A model generated the notes under the pieces. The model was not told the origin of the DNA and ran no database searches. It saw only the letters and a list, made by a program, of their open reading frames with translations. Both the position numbers and the translations under genes were made by a program. 34,095 bases of DNA from an uncultured Acetatifactor sp. (lineage in GTDB: Bacteria > Bacillota > Clostridia > Lachnospirales > Lachnospiraceae), in contig CANPWC010000005.1 of the NCBI GenBank assembly GCA_947581905.1, forward strand, positions 1 through 34,095, read 5' to 3'. The number at the start of each line of letters is the position of its first letter. Position 1 is the stretch's first letter. Positions 5,565-15,089 of the stretch are shown piece after piece.

Positions 5565-8513
5565 GTGAAAAAGAAGAAGAATAGAACCCGCATTCGCAAT
5601 ATAAGCATTCTGGTGGCTCTGATCGTCGTGGCGATCGTGGCCCTGAACATCGCTTCCAGCGACGAATACGCCCAGACGAGGGTGGACGTCCTGGCGAAGT
5701 ACCTGGGCTATGATGATTCTACGGCCGTTACCTATTCGGATTATATGGCGCAGCACTTTAAGGAGTATGTGAGCGACGATGTGGCCGACATTACCGTTAA
5801 GGGCGGCGACTATGCGGAGGCCGACATGGAGGGCATCACCGAGGACGGCGGCATCGTTTGGACGGACGACGAGGGAAGCATCACTTACGGCTTCGACGTG
5901 CCGCAGGCCGGCCTGTACAAGATCCGCCTCACCTATTATCCGGATACCACAGGCACCCAGAGCATATTGCGCAATGTCTATATTAATGGGGATTTACCTT
6001 TTGACGATTGCGAAGATATCACGATCGACCGCCTTTGGGTGGACGACAACAAAGATTGGTTGATGAATGTCAACGGCAACCAGGCCGCTCCCACGCAGGT
6101 CCAGGAAGAGGGACCGGCTGTTGCGTACATTGAATCAAATGACTGCGATACTCTTGGAAGCTATATGTTCTACTTCAACGAGGGGAACAATACCGTGACC
6201 CTGGAGTCTTCGCAGGCGAAGCTGGGGATCAGCGAGATCACGCTGGTGCCCGCCAAGGAATATCCTTCTTATGAGGATTATGTGGATTATTATGAAGATA
6301 CGCTCGACGCCGAAGTCGTGGACGCCAATAACGTTCCGGGCGGCGCGATCATCATCCAGGCAGAGGACAGCACGGTGAAGTCCACCTCTTCCCTGTCTCC
6401 GAACAATGACCGTACTTCCGTGGCGACGCAGCCGTATCACGCTTCCAACATCGTGTACAACACGATCGGCGGAGACAACTGGGCGACGGCAGGCCAGACC
6501 ATCACCTGGACGGTGGAGACTAGGCGCGCAGGCTTCTATAAGATAGCCGTCCGTTTCAAACAGTATTTGAACAGAGGATTTTACTCTGCCCGTTATCTGA
6601 CCATCAACGGAGACCTTCCGTTTGAAGAAGCGGCGCAGATTAAGTTTGATTATGCTCCTGACTGGCAGATCGCTTACCTTGGCGATGAGAATGGGGATTA
6701 TTACTTCTACCTGGATGAAGGCGTGAACACGATTTCCATGACTGCCACCTTGGGAGACCTGGCGGAAGCGGTAGATCTGGCGAGCCAGAGCGTCAACAAC
6801 TTGAATGAGTTGTACCGCGAGCTTACCGCCGTGACCGGGACCAACCCCGACAGGTATCGTGACTATCAGATCACTACTTACGTGCCTAATATGGTGGATG
6901 ACCTGGAAGTGGAGTACACCAGGCTCAACGCCGTAATGCAGATGTTCGGCGAGGACATGGATTCCGCCAACAAGACCTCCAGCGTAGTGGATATGATGAA
7001 CAGCATGATACCGCTGATCAAGAAGCCGGACGATGTGGCGAAAGACCTGACGGACTTCAACGACAAGCTTTCCGCCCTGGGCGACTGGATCAACAGCATC
7101 AACAACCTGCCCCTGGAACTGGATTACCTGATCGTGACCGGGGACGGCTACACCCTTCCGAAAGCGAACGGCAACTTCTTCCAGAACGTTGCCCATACCT
7201 GGAACGCTTTCATCGGTTCCTTCACCAATGACTTCAAGGTACATACCGGGACCTCGGACGGCAGCAAGAAGCAGCTGGACGTGTGGGTAACGGTTGATGT
7301 GAGGAGCCAGTACGACATCATCCAGAAGATGATCAACGCCTCGTTTGCAAACAGCGATTATGAAGTGAACCTGAGCATGGTGCAGGGCGATACGGTCCTT
7401 CCTGCGACGGTTGCCGGCGAAGGCCCTGACGTGGTCTTGCAGTCCAGCTACAGCCAGCCGACCAACTTCGCATACCGCAGCGCGGCTTATGATTTGACGC
7501 AGTTTTCTGATTTTGAAGATGTATTCGCGCGCTTCCCTGCCGGAACGAGGCCGTTCCTGGAGTATGAAGGCGGCGTATATGGGCTTCCTGACCAGCTGTC
7601 CTTCCCGGTGCTGATCTATCGTACCGACATCCTGGACGCTTTAGGGCTGGAAGTTCCTGAGACCTGGGAAGACCTGATCTCCATGGTTCCTTATCTGGAA
7701 GCCGAGAACATGGACGTATACCTGGCAAGTAATGAGTATATGACCTTGGGCGGCGGCACAAGCTCTACCACGGTTCCTGTGAACGCCATCTTCTTATCCA
7801 TGCTGTACCAGCAGGGCTATGAGCTTTACAACGATGCCCATACCTACACCCTGATGGACCAGGTGGACCAGATGAAGGTATTCAAGGAGTGGACCGAGTT
7901 CTACACCAACCAGGGACTGGAGTATTCCGTGAACCTTGTTACCAGGTTCCGTACCGGCGAGATCCCTGTGATGGTGGTTGACTACACGTATATCAATACT
8001 TTGACCGTATCTGCCCCTGAAGTCTCCGGCAAGTGGTCGATCGCGAAGATGCCTGGCACCCGCAAGGCTGACGGCACGGTAGACCATTCCGCGGCCAGCA
8101 TCATCGGCACCTGCTTCATCGTGGCCTCCACGGTGGCGGAAGACGGCATGGCCAATGAAGCCTGGGATTTCTTAAAGTGGTGGACCGACGCGCAGACGCA
8201 GGTGAACTACTCTACAGAGCTTAAGGCGGAGAACGGTGAGGCGGCGGAACTTCCTGTCGCTAATATGGAAGCCATCCAGAATGGCGGCCTGAACGAAGAG
8301 TTCAAGACCGTGGTGCTTTCCATCCTGGGAGACCTGCGCGCTGAGCCTCAGATCCCCGGCGGCTATATCACCGGACGTACGATCAGGAACGCGTTCACTT
8401 CCGTCGTAACTGAGAACTTAGAGCCTGTGGATACGCTCTATATCGAATTGGATGCGATCAACACAGAGATTACCAACAAGCGCAATGAATTTGGCTTGAA
8501 TACGGCAGAATAG
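5565..8513 (+). CDS. Membrane-anchored solute-binding protein with two N-terminal carbohydrate-binding domains
   Basis: I moved the start to GTG 5565 (982 residues): GGAAGGG lies 8 nt upstream and the protein then begins with a basic run and one hydrophobic anchor (ISILVALIVVAIVAL) without a lipobox Cys. Residues about 60-235 and 255-410 are two related beta-rich modules with the matching phrases YINGDLPFDDCEDI and TINGDLPFEEAAQI; the second begins IIIQAEDS, as in CBM6/35-like domains. A mostly helical stretch follows (about 415-560). The C-terminal 400 residues are a family 1 extracellular binding protein (GVYGLPDQLSFPVLIYRTDILDALGL, later AWDFLKWWT). It ends 10 nt before the first permease. 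It probably captures a polymer or large oligosaccharide at the membrane face and hands it to permease pair 1. The fusion to two binding modules is unusual for a binding protein. Confidence 0.85.
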   Translation: MKKKKNRTRIRNISILVALIVVAIVALNIASSDEYAQTRVDVLAKYLGYDDSTAVTYSDYMAQHFKEYVSDDVADITVKGGDYAEADMEGITEDGGIVWTDDEGSITYGFDVPQAGLYKIRLTYYPDTTGTQSILRNVYINGDLPFDDCEDITIDRLWVDDNKDWLMNVNGNQAAPTQVQEEGPAVAYIESNDCDTLGSYMFYFNEGNNTVTLESSQAKLGISEITLVPAKEYPSYEDYVDYYEDTLDAEVVDANNVPGGAIIIQAEDSTVKSTSSLSPNNDRTSVATQPYHASNIVYNTIGGDNWATAGQTITWTVETRRAGFYKIAVRFKQYLNRGFYSARYLTINGDLPFEEAAQIKFDYAPDWQIAYLGDENGDYYFYLDEGVNTISMTATLGDLAEAVDLASQSVNNLNELYRELTAVTGTNPDRYRDYQITTYVPNMVDDLEVEYTRLNAVMQMFGEDMDSANKTSSVVDMMNSMIPLIKKPDDVAKDLTDFNDKLSALGDWINSINNLPLELDYLIVTGDGYTLPKANGNFFQNVAHTWNAFIGSFTNDFKVHTGTSDGSKKQLDVWVTVDVRSQYDIIQKMINASFANSDYEVNLSMVQGDTVLPATVAGEGPDVVLQSSYSQPTNFAYRSAAYDLTQFSDFEDVFARFPAGTRPFLEYEGGVYGLPDQLSFPVLIYRTDILDALGLEVPETWEDLISMVPYLEAENMDVYLASNEYMTLGGGTSSTTVPVNAIFLSMLYQQGYELYNDAHTYTLMDQVDQMKVFKEWTEFYTNQGLEYSVNLVTRFRTGEIPVMVVDYTYINTLTVSAPEVSGKWSIAKMPGTRKADGTVDHSAASIIGTCFIVASTVAEDGMANEAWDFLKWWTDAQTQVNYSTELKAENGEAAELPVANMEAIQNGGLNEEFKTVVLSILGDLRAEPQIPGGYITGRTIRNAFTSVVTENLEPVDTLYIELDAINTEITNKRNEFGLNTAE

Positions 8514-8523
8514 GAGGGTGAAC

Positions 8524-9459
8524 ATGGCTAAAGCGAAATATCAGATTTCAATGAAAAGACGAGTTCAGTTGATTCTCCGAGACATGAAGAGGAGCATTCC
8601 TTTGTACATCATGATTGCTCCGTTCATGATTCTGTTCGCGGTCTTCGTGGTTTATCCCGTGTTAAAGGCTGTCTGGTACAGCTTCACGGATTACAACGTG
8701 TTGGAAGCGGCGAATTTCGTCGCATTGGGTAACTACCGTAAGCTGTTCTTGGACGACAGCATTTTCATCACTGCAATTAAGAATACGTTCATCATTGCAG
8801 TCATCGTGGGTCCCGGCGGATATATCCTTTCTTATCTGCTTGCCTGGATGATCAACGAGCTGCCCCATACGATCGGCACGGTCCTGACGGTTATCTTCTA
8901 TGCGCCCAGCATGGCCGGTTCCGCCGTTATTACAGTATTTGCTCAGATTTTCTCCAACGATAGCAATGGTTATTTGAACGCCGCCCTCCGCAACCTGGGG
9001 ATCACGCAGGAAGCGATCCTGTGGCTGTCCGATGAGAAATACGTCATCGTGGTCGTCATCCTGGCTTCCCTGTGGATGAGCATGGGCGTTGGCTTCCTCT
9101 CCTTCGTGGCAGGCATCAAGGGCGTTGACGAGGCCCAGTACGAGGCGGGTGCTATCGATGGCATCAGAAACCGTTGGCAGGAATTGTGGTATGTCACACT
9201 TCCTAATATGAAGCCGCAGCTATTGTTTGGCGCAGTCATGACCATTACGAGCTCCCTGTCCGTTGGTTCGGTGGGCGACTCCCTGGTCGGCTTCCCCAGC
9301 CCGAACTACGCTTCCCATACGATCGTCAACCACTTGAACGACTATGGTTCCATCCGTATGGAGATGGGTTACGCGTCAGCAATCGCGGTGATCTTGTTCC
9401 TGATCATGATCATAGCGAACATGCTCATCCAGAAGCTGCTTCGTAAAGTCGGAACCTAA
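8524..9459 (+). CDS. Sugar ABC transporter permease, MalF/UgpA type (pair 1, first subunit)
   Basis: This 311-residue integral membrane protein has about six predicted helices (IPLYIMIAPFMILFAVFVVYPV near residue 25). Its C-terminal EAA loop (YEAGAIDGIRNRWQELWYV) contacts the ATPase. I prefer ATG 8524 over the tracked GTG 8518 because TAGGAGG abuts the GTG but sits 6 nt before the ATG. It starts just after the CBM-fused binding protein and 19 nt before its partner permease, so the three are co-translated. It forms the transmembrane channel with the next gene. No ATP-binding subunit is encoded nearby, so a shared MsmX/UgpC-like ATPase from elsewhere is expected. Confidence 0.93.
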   Translation: MAKAKYQISMKRRVQLILRDMKRSIPLYIMIAPFMILFAVFVVYPVLKAVWYSFTDYNVLEAANFVALGNYRKLFLDDSIFITAIKNTFIIAVIVGPGGYILSYLLAWMINELPHTIGTVLTVIFYAPSMAGSAVITVFAQIFSNDSNGYLNAALRNLGITQEAILWLSDEKYVIVVVILASLWMSMGVGFLSFVAGIKGVDEAQYEAGAIDGIRNRWQELWYVTLPNMKPQLLFGAVMTITSSLSVGSVGDSLVGFPSPNYASHTIVNHLNDYGSIRMEMGYASAIAVILFLIMIIANMLIQKLLRKVGT

Positions 9460-9478
9460 GCGGGGAGGAAGAGTGAAT

Positions 9479-10405
9479 ATGGCAGTGATTCAGAATTTAT
9501 ATCAAAAGCATTTACAACGTAAAAAGTCCAACGACTTTACACCGTTCGTGAAGAAGTCGCAGAGAAGCTTCTGGGGCAATGTGATCCTGTTCTTGTTCCT
9601 GATCCTGATGGGCGTTGTATTCTTCTTCCCGGTAATTTACATGGTAAGCCAGTCCTTGAAGCCGATGAACGAAATGTTCATCTTCCCTCCCAGGATCATC
9701 GTTTCCAACCCTACCATGGACAACTACCGTGACTTTGTAAACGTCTTGGCGAATACCGTGGTACCGGTCACCAGGTCCTTGTTCAATTCCTTGTTCGTGG
9801 TGGTGGTCGGTTCGGTCGGACATATCGTGATCGCGTCCCTGTGCGCCTATCCTTTGGCAAAATATAAGTTCCCCGGGTCTGCGTTCTGTAACCAGTTGAT
9901 CGTCTATTCCCTGATGTTCAACGCTACAGTTACCATGATCCCCAACTTCTTGACCATCGCCGGTTTAGGAATGTTGGATACCCAGTGGGCGATCATCATC
10001 CCCGGCTTCGCTTCCACCCTGGGCCTGTACCTGATGAAGAACTTCATGGAGCAGATCCCTGACAGCTTGATGGAAGCGGCCCAGATCGACGGCGCCGGAT
10101 ATGTTCGGATTCATTTCACTATTGTCATGCCGGTAGTAAAGCCCGCCCTGGTGACGGCGTTCATCCTGGTGTTCCAGGCTTTCTGGACCAACACAGGCGA
10201 CAAGTTCATCTATACCGAGGCGAACAAGGGCTTTGCTTATGTAGTACAGCAGTTGGCGAGCGGCAGGATCAGCGGTGTAGGAAGCTCCTATGCAGGCATC
10301 TCCTCCGCGTCCGCGGTAATCATGTTTGCCGTTCCCCTGGTCGTGTTCCTGATCATGCAGAACAACGTGGTATCTACAATGGCAACATCTGGTATGAAAG
10401 AATAA
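9479..10405 (+). CDS. Sugar ABC transporter permease, MalG type (pair 1, second subunit)
   Basis: This 308-residue membrane protein of the carbohydrate permease family has an N-terminal helix FLFLILMGVVFFFPVIYMVSQ and the EAA loop EAAQIDGAGYVRIHFTIVMPV, typical of MalG-like subunits. The track begins at GTG 9473. I chose ATG 9479 because the same GTGAA(T/C)ATG arrangement occurs at the previous permease, but the spacing to GGGAGG (4 nt to the GTG, 10 nt to the ATG) leaves the choice open. It pairs with the preceding permease and is followed after 10 nt by the Yip1/NHL gene. Confidence 0.93.
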   Translation: MAVIQNLYQKHLQRKKSNDFTPFVKKSQRSFWGNVILFLFLILMGVVFFFPVIYMVSQSLKPMNEMFIFPPRIIVSNPTMDNYRDFVNVLANTVVPVTRSLFNSLFVVVVGSVGHIVIASLCAYPLAKYKFPGSAFCNQLIVYSLMFNATVTMIPNFLTIAGLGMLDTQWAIIIPGFASTLGLYLMKNFMEQIPDSLMEAAQIDGAGYVRIHFTIVMPVVKPALVTAFILVFQAFWTNTGDKFIYTEANKGFAYVVQQLASGRISGVGSSYAGISSASAVIMFAVPLVVFLIMQNNVVSTMATSGMKE

Positions 10406-10415
10406 GAGGTGGCGT

Positions 10416-12494
10416 ATGCAAAAATCAAACAAGATTTGGAGTAAGTTCGTCCCAATGCTTGCTCTTGTAATATGTGCCATCCTTGGATTTGGCACGGTGT
10501 CCTATGCAGCCGAATCCTATTCATATGACATCTGGGGCAACGTTACCGCTGCACCCGCGGCTTATGAATTGGAAAAGACGATATATGCCAGAGACCTGGG
10601 CCTGGACAGTATGTCAACCGTATCGAACATATTCTATCGAAATGACAAGGTTTACCTGGTCTTAAATGGTTATATCGTAATTGCTGATAAGGAATTTGAG
10701 AATGTGGATTACATCACGGAGTACACGAAGGAAGACGGCAGCCAGGTCGCGATCGGCGCCCCGTCCGGACTGTTCGTGACGGAGGATGGACATATCTACA
10801 TTTCAGAAGAGTCCAGAGGCGAGATCATTGAGTTCGATGAGAATTACAATTATGTGCGTTCTTTGGGCGACCCCCACTGTACCGGATTGACCGTGGCCTA
10901 TCGGCCCAACAAGATCGCGGTGGACAGCGTGGGACGTATCTATGTGCTGATCACCAACTGTTACGAAGGCTTTGCGGAATTGGATCCGGAGGGCAACTTC
11001 AACCGTTATGTGGGCGCTACGGAAGTCACCTACAGCCTGTGGGACCTGTTCTGGCGTTCCATCGCTACGGAAGAGCAGTTGGCACGTAGCGAATTGTGGC
11101 TGCCTACCACCTACAGCGACCTGGCGATCGACAACAATGGCTTCATCTTCGCCAGCGTTGGCGGCGGCGGCGTGGAAGAACCGATCAAGAAGCTGAATTC
11201 TTCCGGTGAGAACGTCCTTTCCATGAGCGATTTCATCGAGTACCCCATGGGCGACTATGAGAACAAGGCTTCTATTTCCAACTTAAGCCGTATCGCGGTG
11301 GCGGACGACGGAAGGTTCGCGGTCCTGGATGCGACCCGTTCCAGGATATTCGTCTACAGCAGCGACGGTTATCTGATGTATGAGCTGGCCGGCAGCGGCG
11401 ACGCGGAAGGCTTGCTTCGTTCCCCGGTAGGCCTGTGCTTCATGGACGACAAGATCTTAGTCATCGACATCGTGTACCAGTCCGTTGAAGTCTACATCCC
11501 TACGACTTATGGTTCTTTGATCAATTCCGGCTTGGAGGCCCAGTCCCGCTATGATTATGCGACGGCGGCGGATTACTGGACCCAGGTGCTGGACATCAAC
11601 AGCAATTTCTATTATGCGAACCTTGGATTAGGCAAGTACCAGATGCGTTCCGGCGAGTATGAAGAGGCTATGGATAACTTCTACAAAGGCGCTGACAGGT
11701 CTTACTATTCCAACGCGTACGACAGGGTTTCCGGCGAATGGATGGACAACAATTTCGCGACCATCCTGGGCATCATAGCCGTGCTGATCGTCCTGTTTGT
11801 CGCATACAAGATTTATCGTCACTTTAGGCCCGCGCAGCCTAAGGATACCAAGCTTCGCAGGTTCTGGGAGAAGACGAAGTTCACGCTCTTCAAATGGCCC
11901 GCTTATGTATTGTCCAGCCCGTTCAAGGCATTTGACGATGTGAAGTATTATAATGACGGTTCCCTGGCATTCAGCATCATCGTCATCATCGCGTTCGGCT
12001 GGATCAGCCTGATCAAGTATCGTTATTCAGGCTTCCTGGTGTCCTTTGTGGACATTAGTTATGTAAACGTACCGCTTATCGTCGGCAGCGCGATCTTGCC
12101 TTATATCGCGTTCATCATCGGCAACTGGGCGGTAGGCGTGCTCCTTTCCGGTAAAGGTAAAGTCGTGCACATCATCAAGGTCGTGGGTTATTCCCTCTAC
12201 CCGGCATGCTGGCTCTACCTGGCTGGAACGTTCCTTTCCAACCATGTGACGCAGGATGAAGCGGCCCTGGTGAATGCCCTGTTCGTGTTCGGCATGGTGC
12301 TGTTCTTCTTCTACATGTTCATTGGGACGATCATGGTGCATCAGTATACGTTTACGAAGAATGTGGCTACCTTGCTGTTGTCCGTAGTCGCAATCTTGAT
12401 CATTTGTTTCGTAGCAATGTTGTTCGCGACTCTTCTCGGACAGTTCGTCAATGATGTTTTGGAAATCGTTCGAGAGTTCCGCATGCTTGTGTAA
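10416..12494 (+). CDS. NHL-propeller/TPR protein with C-terminal Yip1 membrane domain
   Basis: In this 692-residue protein, residues 1-31 form a signal peptide ending near VSYAA. About 40-365 contain repeated NHL/SMP-30-like blades (GLFVTEDGHIYISEESRGEI, KIAVDSVGRIYVL, RIAVADDGRFAVLDATRSRI, GLCFMDDKILVIDI), predicting a six-bladed propeller outside the cell. About 370-440 look like one or two TPR helices (YANLGLGKYQMRSGEYEEAM). A transmembrane helix lies at about 449-466 and a Yip1-family domain with about five helices fills the last 200 residues. RBS AGAGG is 6 nt upstream. It lies between permease pair 1 and the DUF5696 gene. Proteins of this build recur in Firmicutes sugar operons beside DUF5696 proteins, by my recollection; their role is not established. 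A scaffold that links the surface glycan apparatus to the permease is an inference. Confidence 0.8.
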   Translation: MQKSNKIWSKFVPMLALVICAILGFGTVSYAAESYSYDIWGNVTAAPAAYELEKTIYARDLGLDSMSTVSNIFYRNDKVYLVLNGYIVIADKEFENVDYITEYTKEDGSQVAIGAPSGLFVTEDGHIYISEESRGEIIEFDENYNYVRSLGDPHCTGLTVAYRPNKIAVDSVGRIYVLITNCYEGFAELDPEGNFNRYVGATEVTYSLWDLFWRSIATEEQLARSELWLPTTYSDLAIDNNGFIFASVGGGGVEEPIKKLNSSGENVLSMSDFIEYPMGDYENKASISNLSRIAVADDGRFAVLDATRSRIFVYSSDGYLMYELAGSGDAEGLLRSPVGLCFMDDKILVIDIVYQSVEVYIPTTYGSLINSGLEAQSRYDYATAADYWTQVLDINSNFYYANLGLGKYQMRSGEYEEAMDNFYKGADRSYYSNAYDRVSGEWMDNNFATILGIIAVLIVLFVAYKIYRHFRPAQPKDTKLRRFWEKTKFTLFKWPAYVLSSPFKAFDDVKYYNDGSLAFSIIVIIAFGWISLIKYRYSGFLVSFVDISYVNVPLIVGSAILPYIAFIIGNWAVGVLLSGKGKVVHIIKVVGYSLYPACWLYLAGTFLSNHVTQDEAALVNALFVFGMVLFFFYMFIGTIMVHQYTFTKNVATLLLSVVAILIICFVAMLFATLLGQFVNDVLEIVREFRMLV

Positions 12495-12512
12495 GTGAGG
12501 AGGCGAAAGAAA

Positions 12513-15077
12513 ATGAGAAAGAGAAAAGCATTGTTATACTCAGTTATGACGGCTCTTTGCCTTACACTATTGGGAGGCTGCTCCTCTTCCGACGCGGACG
12601 CGACCACCGATACGGGGACGCAGGAAAGCTATTGGGAGAACCAGCAGTATGATTCCTTTACGGGATCCGATTTCGTGGAGGTGGCGTCTAGCGGAGACAT
12701 GAGGCTTTTGCTGAATCCCGAGTCCGGCACCATCCGTTGGATGGACGCTGCGACAGGCGCCTATCAGGACACCAATATGAGCCACAGCGAGGGGATGCAG
12801 AACCTCTCCAACCGTCAGCGTTCTGACGTGGTCGTGACTTATTTCTCCGGCACCAAGAAGAATAATGTGTTATATAACACGACTTCCAGTTATGATTCAT
12901 TTTCCATGTGCGTCGACTTAGGGCAGCTTAGCTACCAGAAGATCGATAACGGCGTGCGCATCATCTATAACATGGGAAATGACGACATTACCTACAAGAA
13001 CTTCCCGCTGCGTATTTCTGATGAGCGTATGCAGGAATTCGTCCTCCAGTACTTGGATGAATCCCAGATCGCCCTGATGAAAGGCTATTATGCACAGCTT
13101 AGTGATGGCAGATGGCAGAGGAGCTTTAACACCAACGACCAGAACAAGATCGGCCCTATGGCGTTAAGGGAAATTGAGAACTTCTTCTATAACATTGGTA
13201 CTTATACCATCGATGAGCTGTACGTGGATTTGGAAACAGAAGGCGTCGATCCTGCGGAATATCCTGGCAACCTGTTCATCCGCGTCCCCGTGGAATATTA
13301 CCTGGAAGGGGAGCAGCTGGTAGTGAACGTGGATACCAAGATGATCGAGACCGGCGCTGACAACCCGATCAACAAGATTGACCTGATCCCTTATTTCCTG
13401 ACCTCCGCGGCAGACCAGGATCTGGAAGATGGCTACATGTTCATCCCGGACGGCAGCGGCGCCCTGATTTACTTAGACAGCGACAAGGTCAAGGAATACC
13501 ACTTCGCTGGAACCTATTACAACGGGGATAAGCTGGTTGACGCCACGGTTTACAGCCAGCCAAAGAGCATGATGCTTCCCGTGTTCGGCATGAAGACTTC
13601 CAACAGCACCATTTTCGGCGTGATCGAGAACGGCGCGGAAGTGGCTACCATGGATGCTTACGTGAGCGGGCAGGATAACTCCGAGCCGTTCTGCAAGGTG
13701 AAGTTAAGCTTCGACATCCAGACGCAGCAGAAGCCTTCTACCGGCGCTTCCAGCGGCTCCGCTTCGAACTTTGACCTGTACAAGGCGACCTCGGACGTGT
13801 ATGACGACAACATCACCCTCCGTTATTATTGGCTGGGCGAAGACGCGGACTACGTCGACATGGCGAACTGCTATGCGGATTACCTGGAGACGAAGGGCAT
13901 GGCGTCTGAGCAGGCGGAGGACGAAGCCCCGTTCTATGTAGAGCTGATGGGCAGCACGGATAAGACCCAGTTCATGCTGGGGATCCCTTACAAGGGCAAG
14001 CAGGCCCTGACCACATTCGACCAGGCGAAAGAGATCCTGACCGATCTGACGGGCTTGGGCATTAAGAATGTGAAGCTGATCTACACCGGCATGGTCAACG
14101 GAGGCATGAACCAGCGCGCCTTGACCGACGGCGTGAAGCTGGCATCCGGCCTGGGCGGAAGCTCGGCATGGAAGAGCTTAAAGAGCTACGCGGATTCCGT
14201 AGGCGCACAGATATTCCCGAACGTCACGCTCCAGACGGCCCATACCAAGAAAGGCCTCTCAAAGAGCGTCGTGGCTTGGGACATCGTGAACCAGCGGGCG
14301 CAGATTTATGATTTCGACCCTGTGAAGAGGGAAGTGGACGAAGAGGATGAGTATCCGGTATTCGTCATCAACCCGAATTACCTGGGCAAGTACCTTTCCA
14401 AGGCGAAGACGTCTTATACCAAGAAGATTGGCTTAAGCACGATGGCGTCTGACGACTTCTTCTCCTTCATCCCGACCAATTACCAGGCTACGGAGGTTTC
14501 TCCTTCCACCGGTAAGGCGATCATGAATGAAGTCGCGGCACAGATGACCGATGGCTTGACTTTGATGTTGTCGAACCCGATCGGTGATGCGTACGCTTAC
14601 TCCAATTACTTGACGGATATTCCGACGGAAGACAGCGGCATGAGGATTTTGGATGCCTCCATTCCTTTCATCGAGATGGTCCTGGATGGCCGTAAGACCT
14701 ATTCTTCCGAATCCCTGAACCTGGAGAGCACGGATGTATACGCGAACTTCATGCATGTGCTGGAAGGCAACAGCGTACCGAAGTTCACGTTCATGTATGG
14801 CGACAGCTCGCTGTTGTCCAAGACGAAGCAGGAAGACCGTTTCGCGGTGGACTACAGTTATTGGAAAGACCGGATCGGCGCGTACTATGACGAATACCAG
14901 AGTTTCCATAATGCCGTGAAAGGCGCTGTCATCGTGGAGCATGAGTTGTATGAGCGCAATGAGTATCTGCGCGTGGTAACTTATTCCAACGGAGTCAAGG
15001 TATACTTCAACTACAGCGATCTGGATGAGACGATAGATGGAGTGGCGGTTCCGGCTCTCAGCTATGTCATTAAGTAA
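12513..15077 (+). CDS. DUF5696-family surface lipoprotein
   Basis: Start moved to ATG 12513 (854 residues), because the GAGGAGG ribosome site lies inside the tracked ORF and 9 nt before this ATG. The N-terminus is a lipoprotein signal with lipobox LLGGC (Cys about 23). The first half is beta-rich (MRLLLNPESGTIRWMD, then PDGSGALIYLD). The second half, from about 480, has the rhythm of a TIM barrel (GIKNVKLIYTGMVNGGM, GAQIFPNVTLQTAH, GLSTMASDDFFSF, RILDASIPFIEMVLDG), recalling distant glycoside hydrolases. I assign DUF5696 from memory of these phrases. No catalytic pair can be named with confidence. It is expected on the outer face of the membrane. It lies between the Yip1/NHL gene and permease pair 2, so it may trim or bind the glycan before import. 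Confidence 0.75.
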   Translation: MRKRKALLYSVMTALCLTLLGGCSSSDADATTDTGTQESYWENQQYDSFTGSDFVEVASSGDMRLLLNPESGTIRWMDAATGAYQDTNMSHSEGMQNLSNRQRSDVVVTYFSGTKKNNVLYNTTSSYDSFSMCVDLGQLSYQKIDNGVRIIYNMGNDDITYKNFPLRISDERMQEFVLQYLDESQIALMKGYYAQLSDGRWQRSFNTNDQNKIGPMALREIENFFYNIGTYTIDELYVDLETEGVDPAEYPGNLFIRVPVEYYLEGEQLVVNVDTKMIETGADNPINKIDLIPYFLTSAADQDLEDGYMFIPDGSGALIYLDSDKVKEYHFAGTYYNGDKLVDATVYSQPKSMMLPVFGMKTSNSTIFGVIENGAEVATMDAYVSGQDNSEPFCKVKLSFDIQTQQKPSTGASSGSASNFDLYKATSDVYDDNITLRYYWLGEDADYVDMANCYADYLETKGMASEQAEDEAPFYVELMGSTDKTQFMLGIPYKGKQALTTFDQAKEILTDLTGLGIKNVKLIYTGMVNGGMNQRALTDGVKLASGLGGSSAWKSLKSYADSVGAQIFPNVTLQTAHTKKGLSKSVVAWDIVNQRAQIYDFDPVKREVDEEDEYPVFVINPNYLGKYLSKAKTSYTKKIGLSTMASDDFFSFIPTNYQATEVSPSTGKAIMNEVAAQMTDGLTLMLSNPIGDAYAYSNYLTDIPTEDSGMRILDASIPFIEMVLDGRKTYSSESLNLESTDVYANFMHVLEGNSVPKFTFMYGDSSLLSKTKQEDRFAVDYSYWKDRIGAYYDEYQSFHNAVKGAVIVEHELYERNEYLRVVTYSNGVKVYFNYSDLDETIDGVAVPALSYVIK

Positions 15078-15089
15078 GGAGGGACAAAG

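Noticed and set aside
6135-7244. 369-residue minus-strand ORF opposite the CBM-fused binding protein.
   Set aside because: A His/Val/Arg-rich shadow of a well-supported plus-strand gene with no family motif. The same holds for the long minus ORFs at 1106-1924, 21638-22918, 27915-29000 and 29121-30410.
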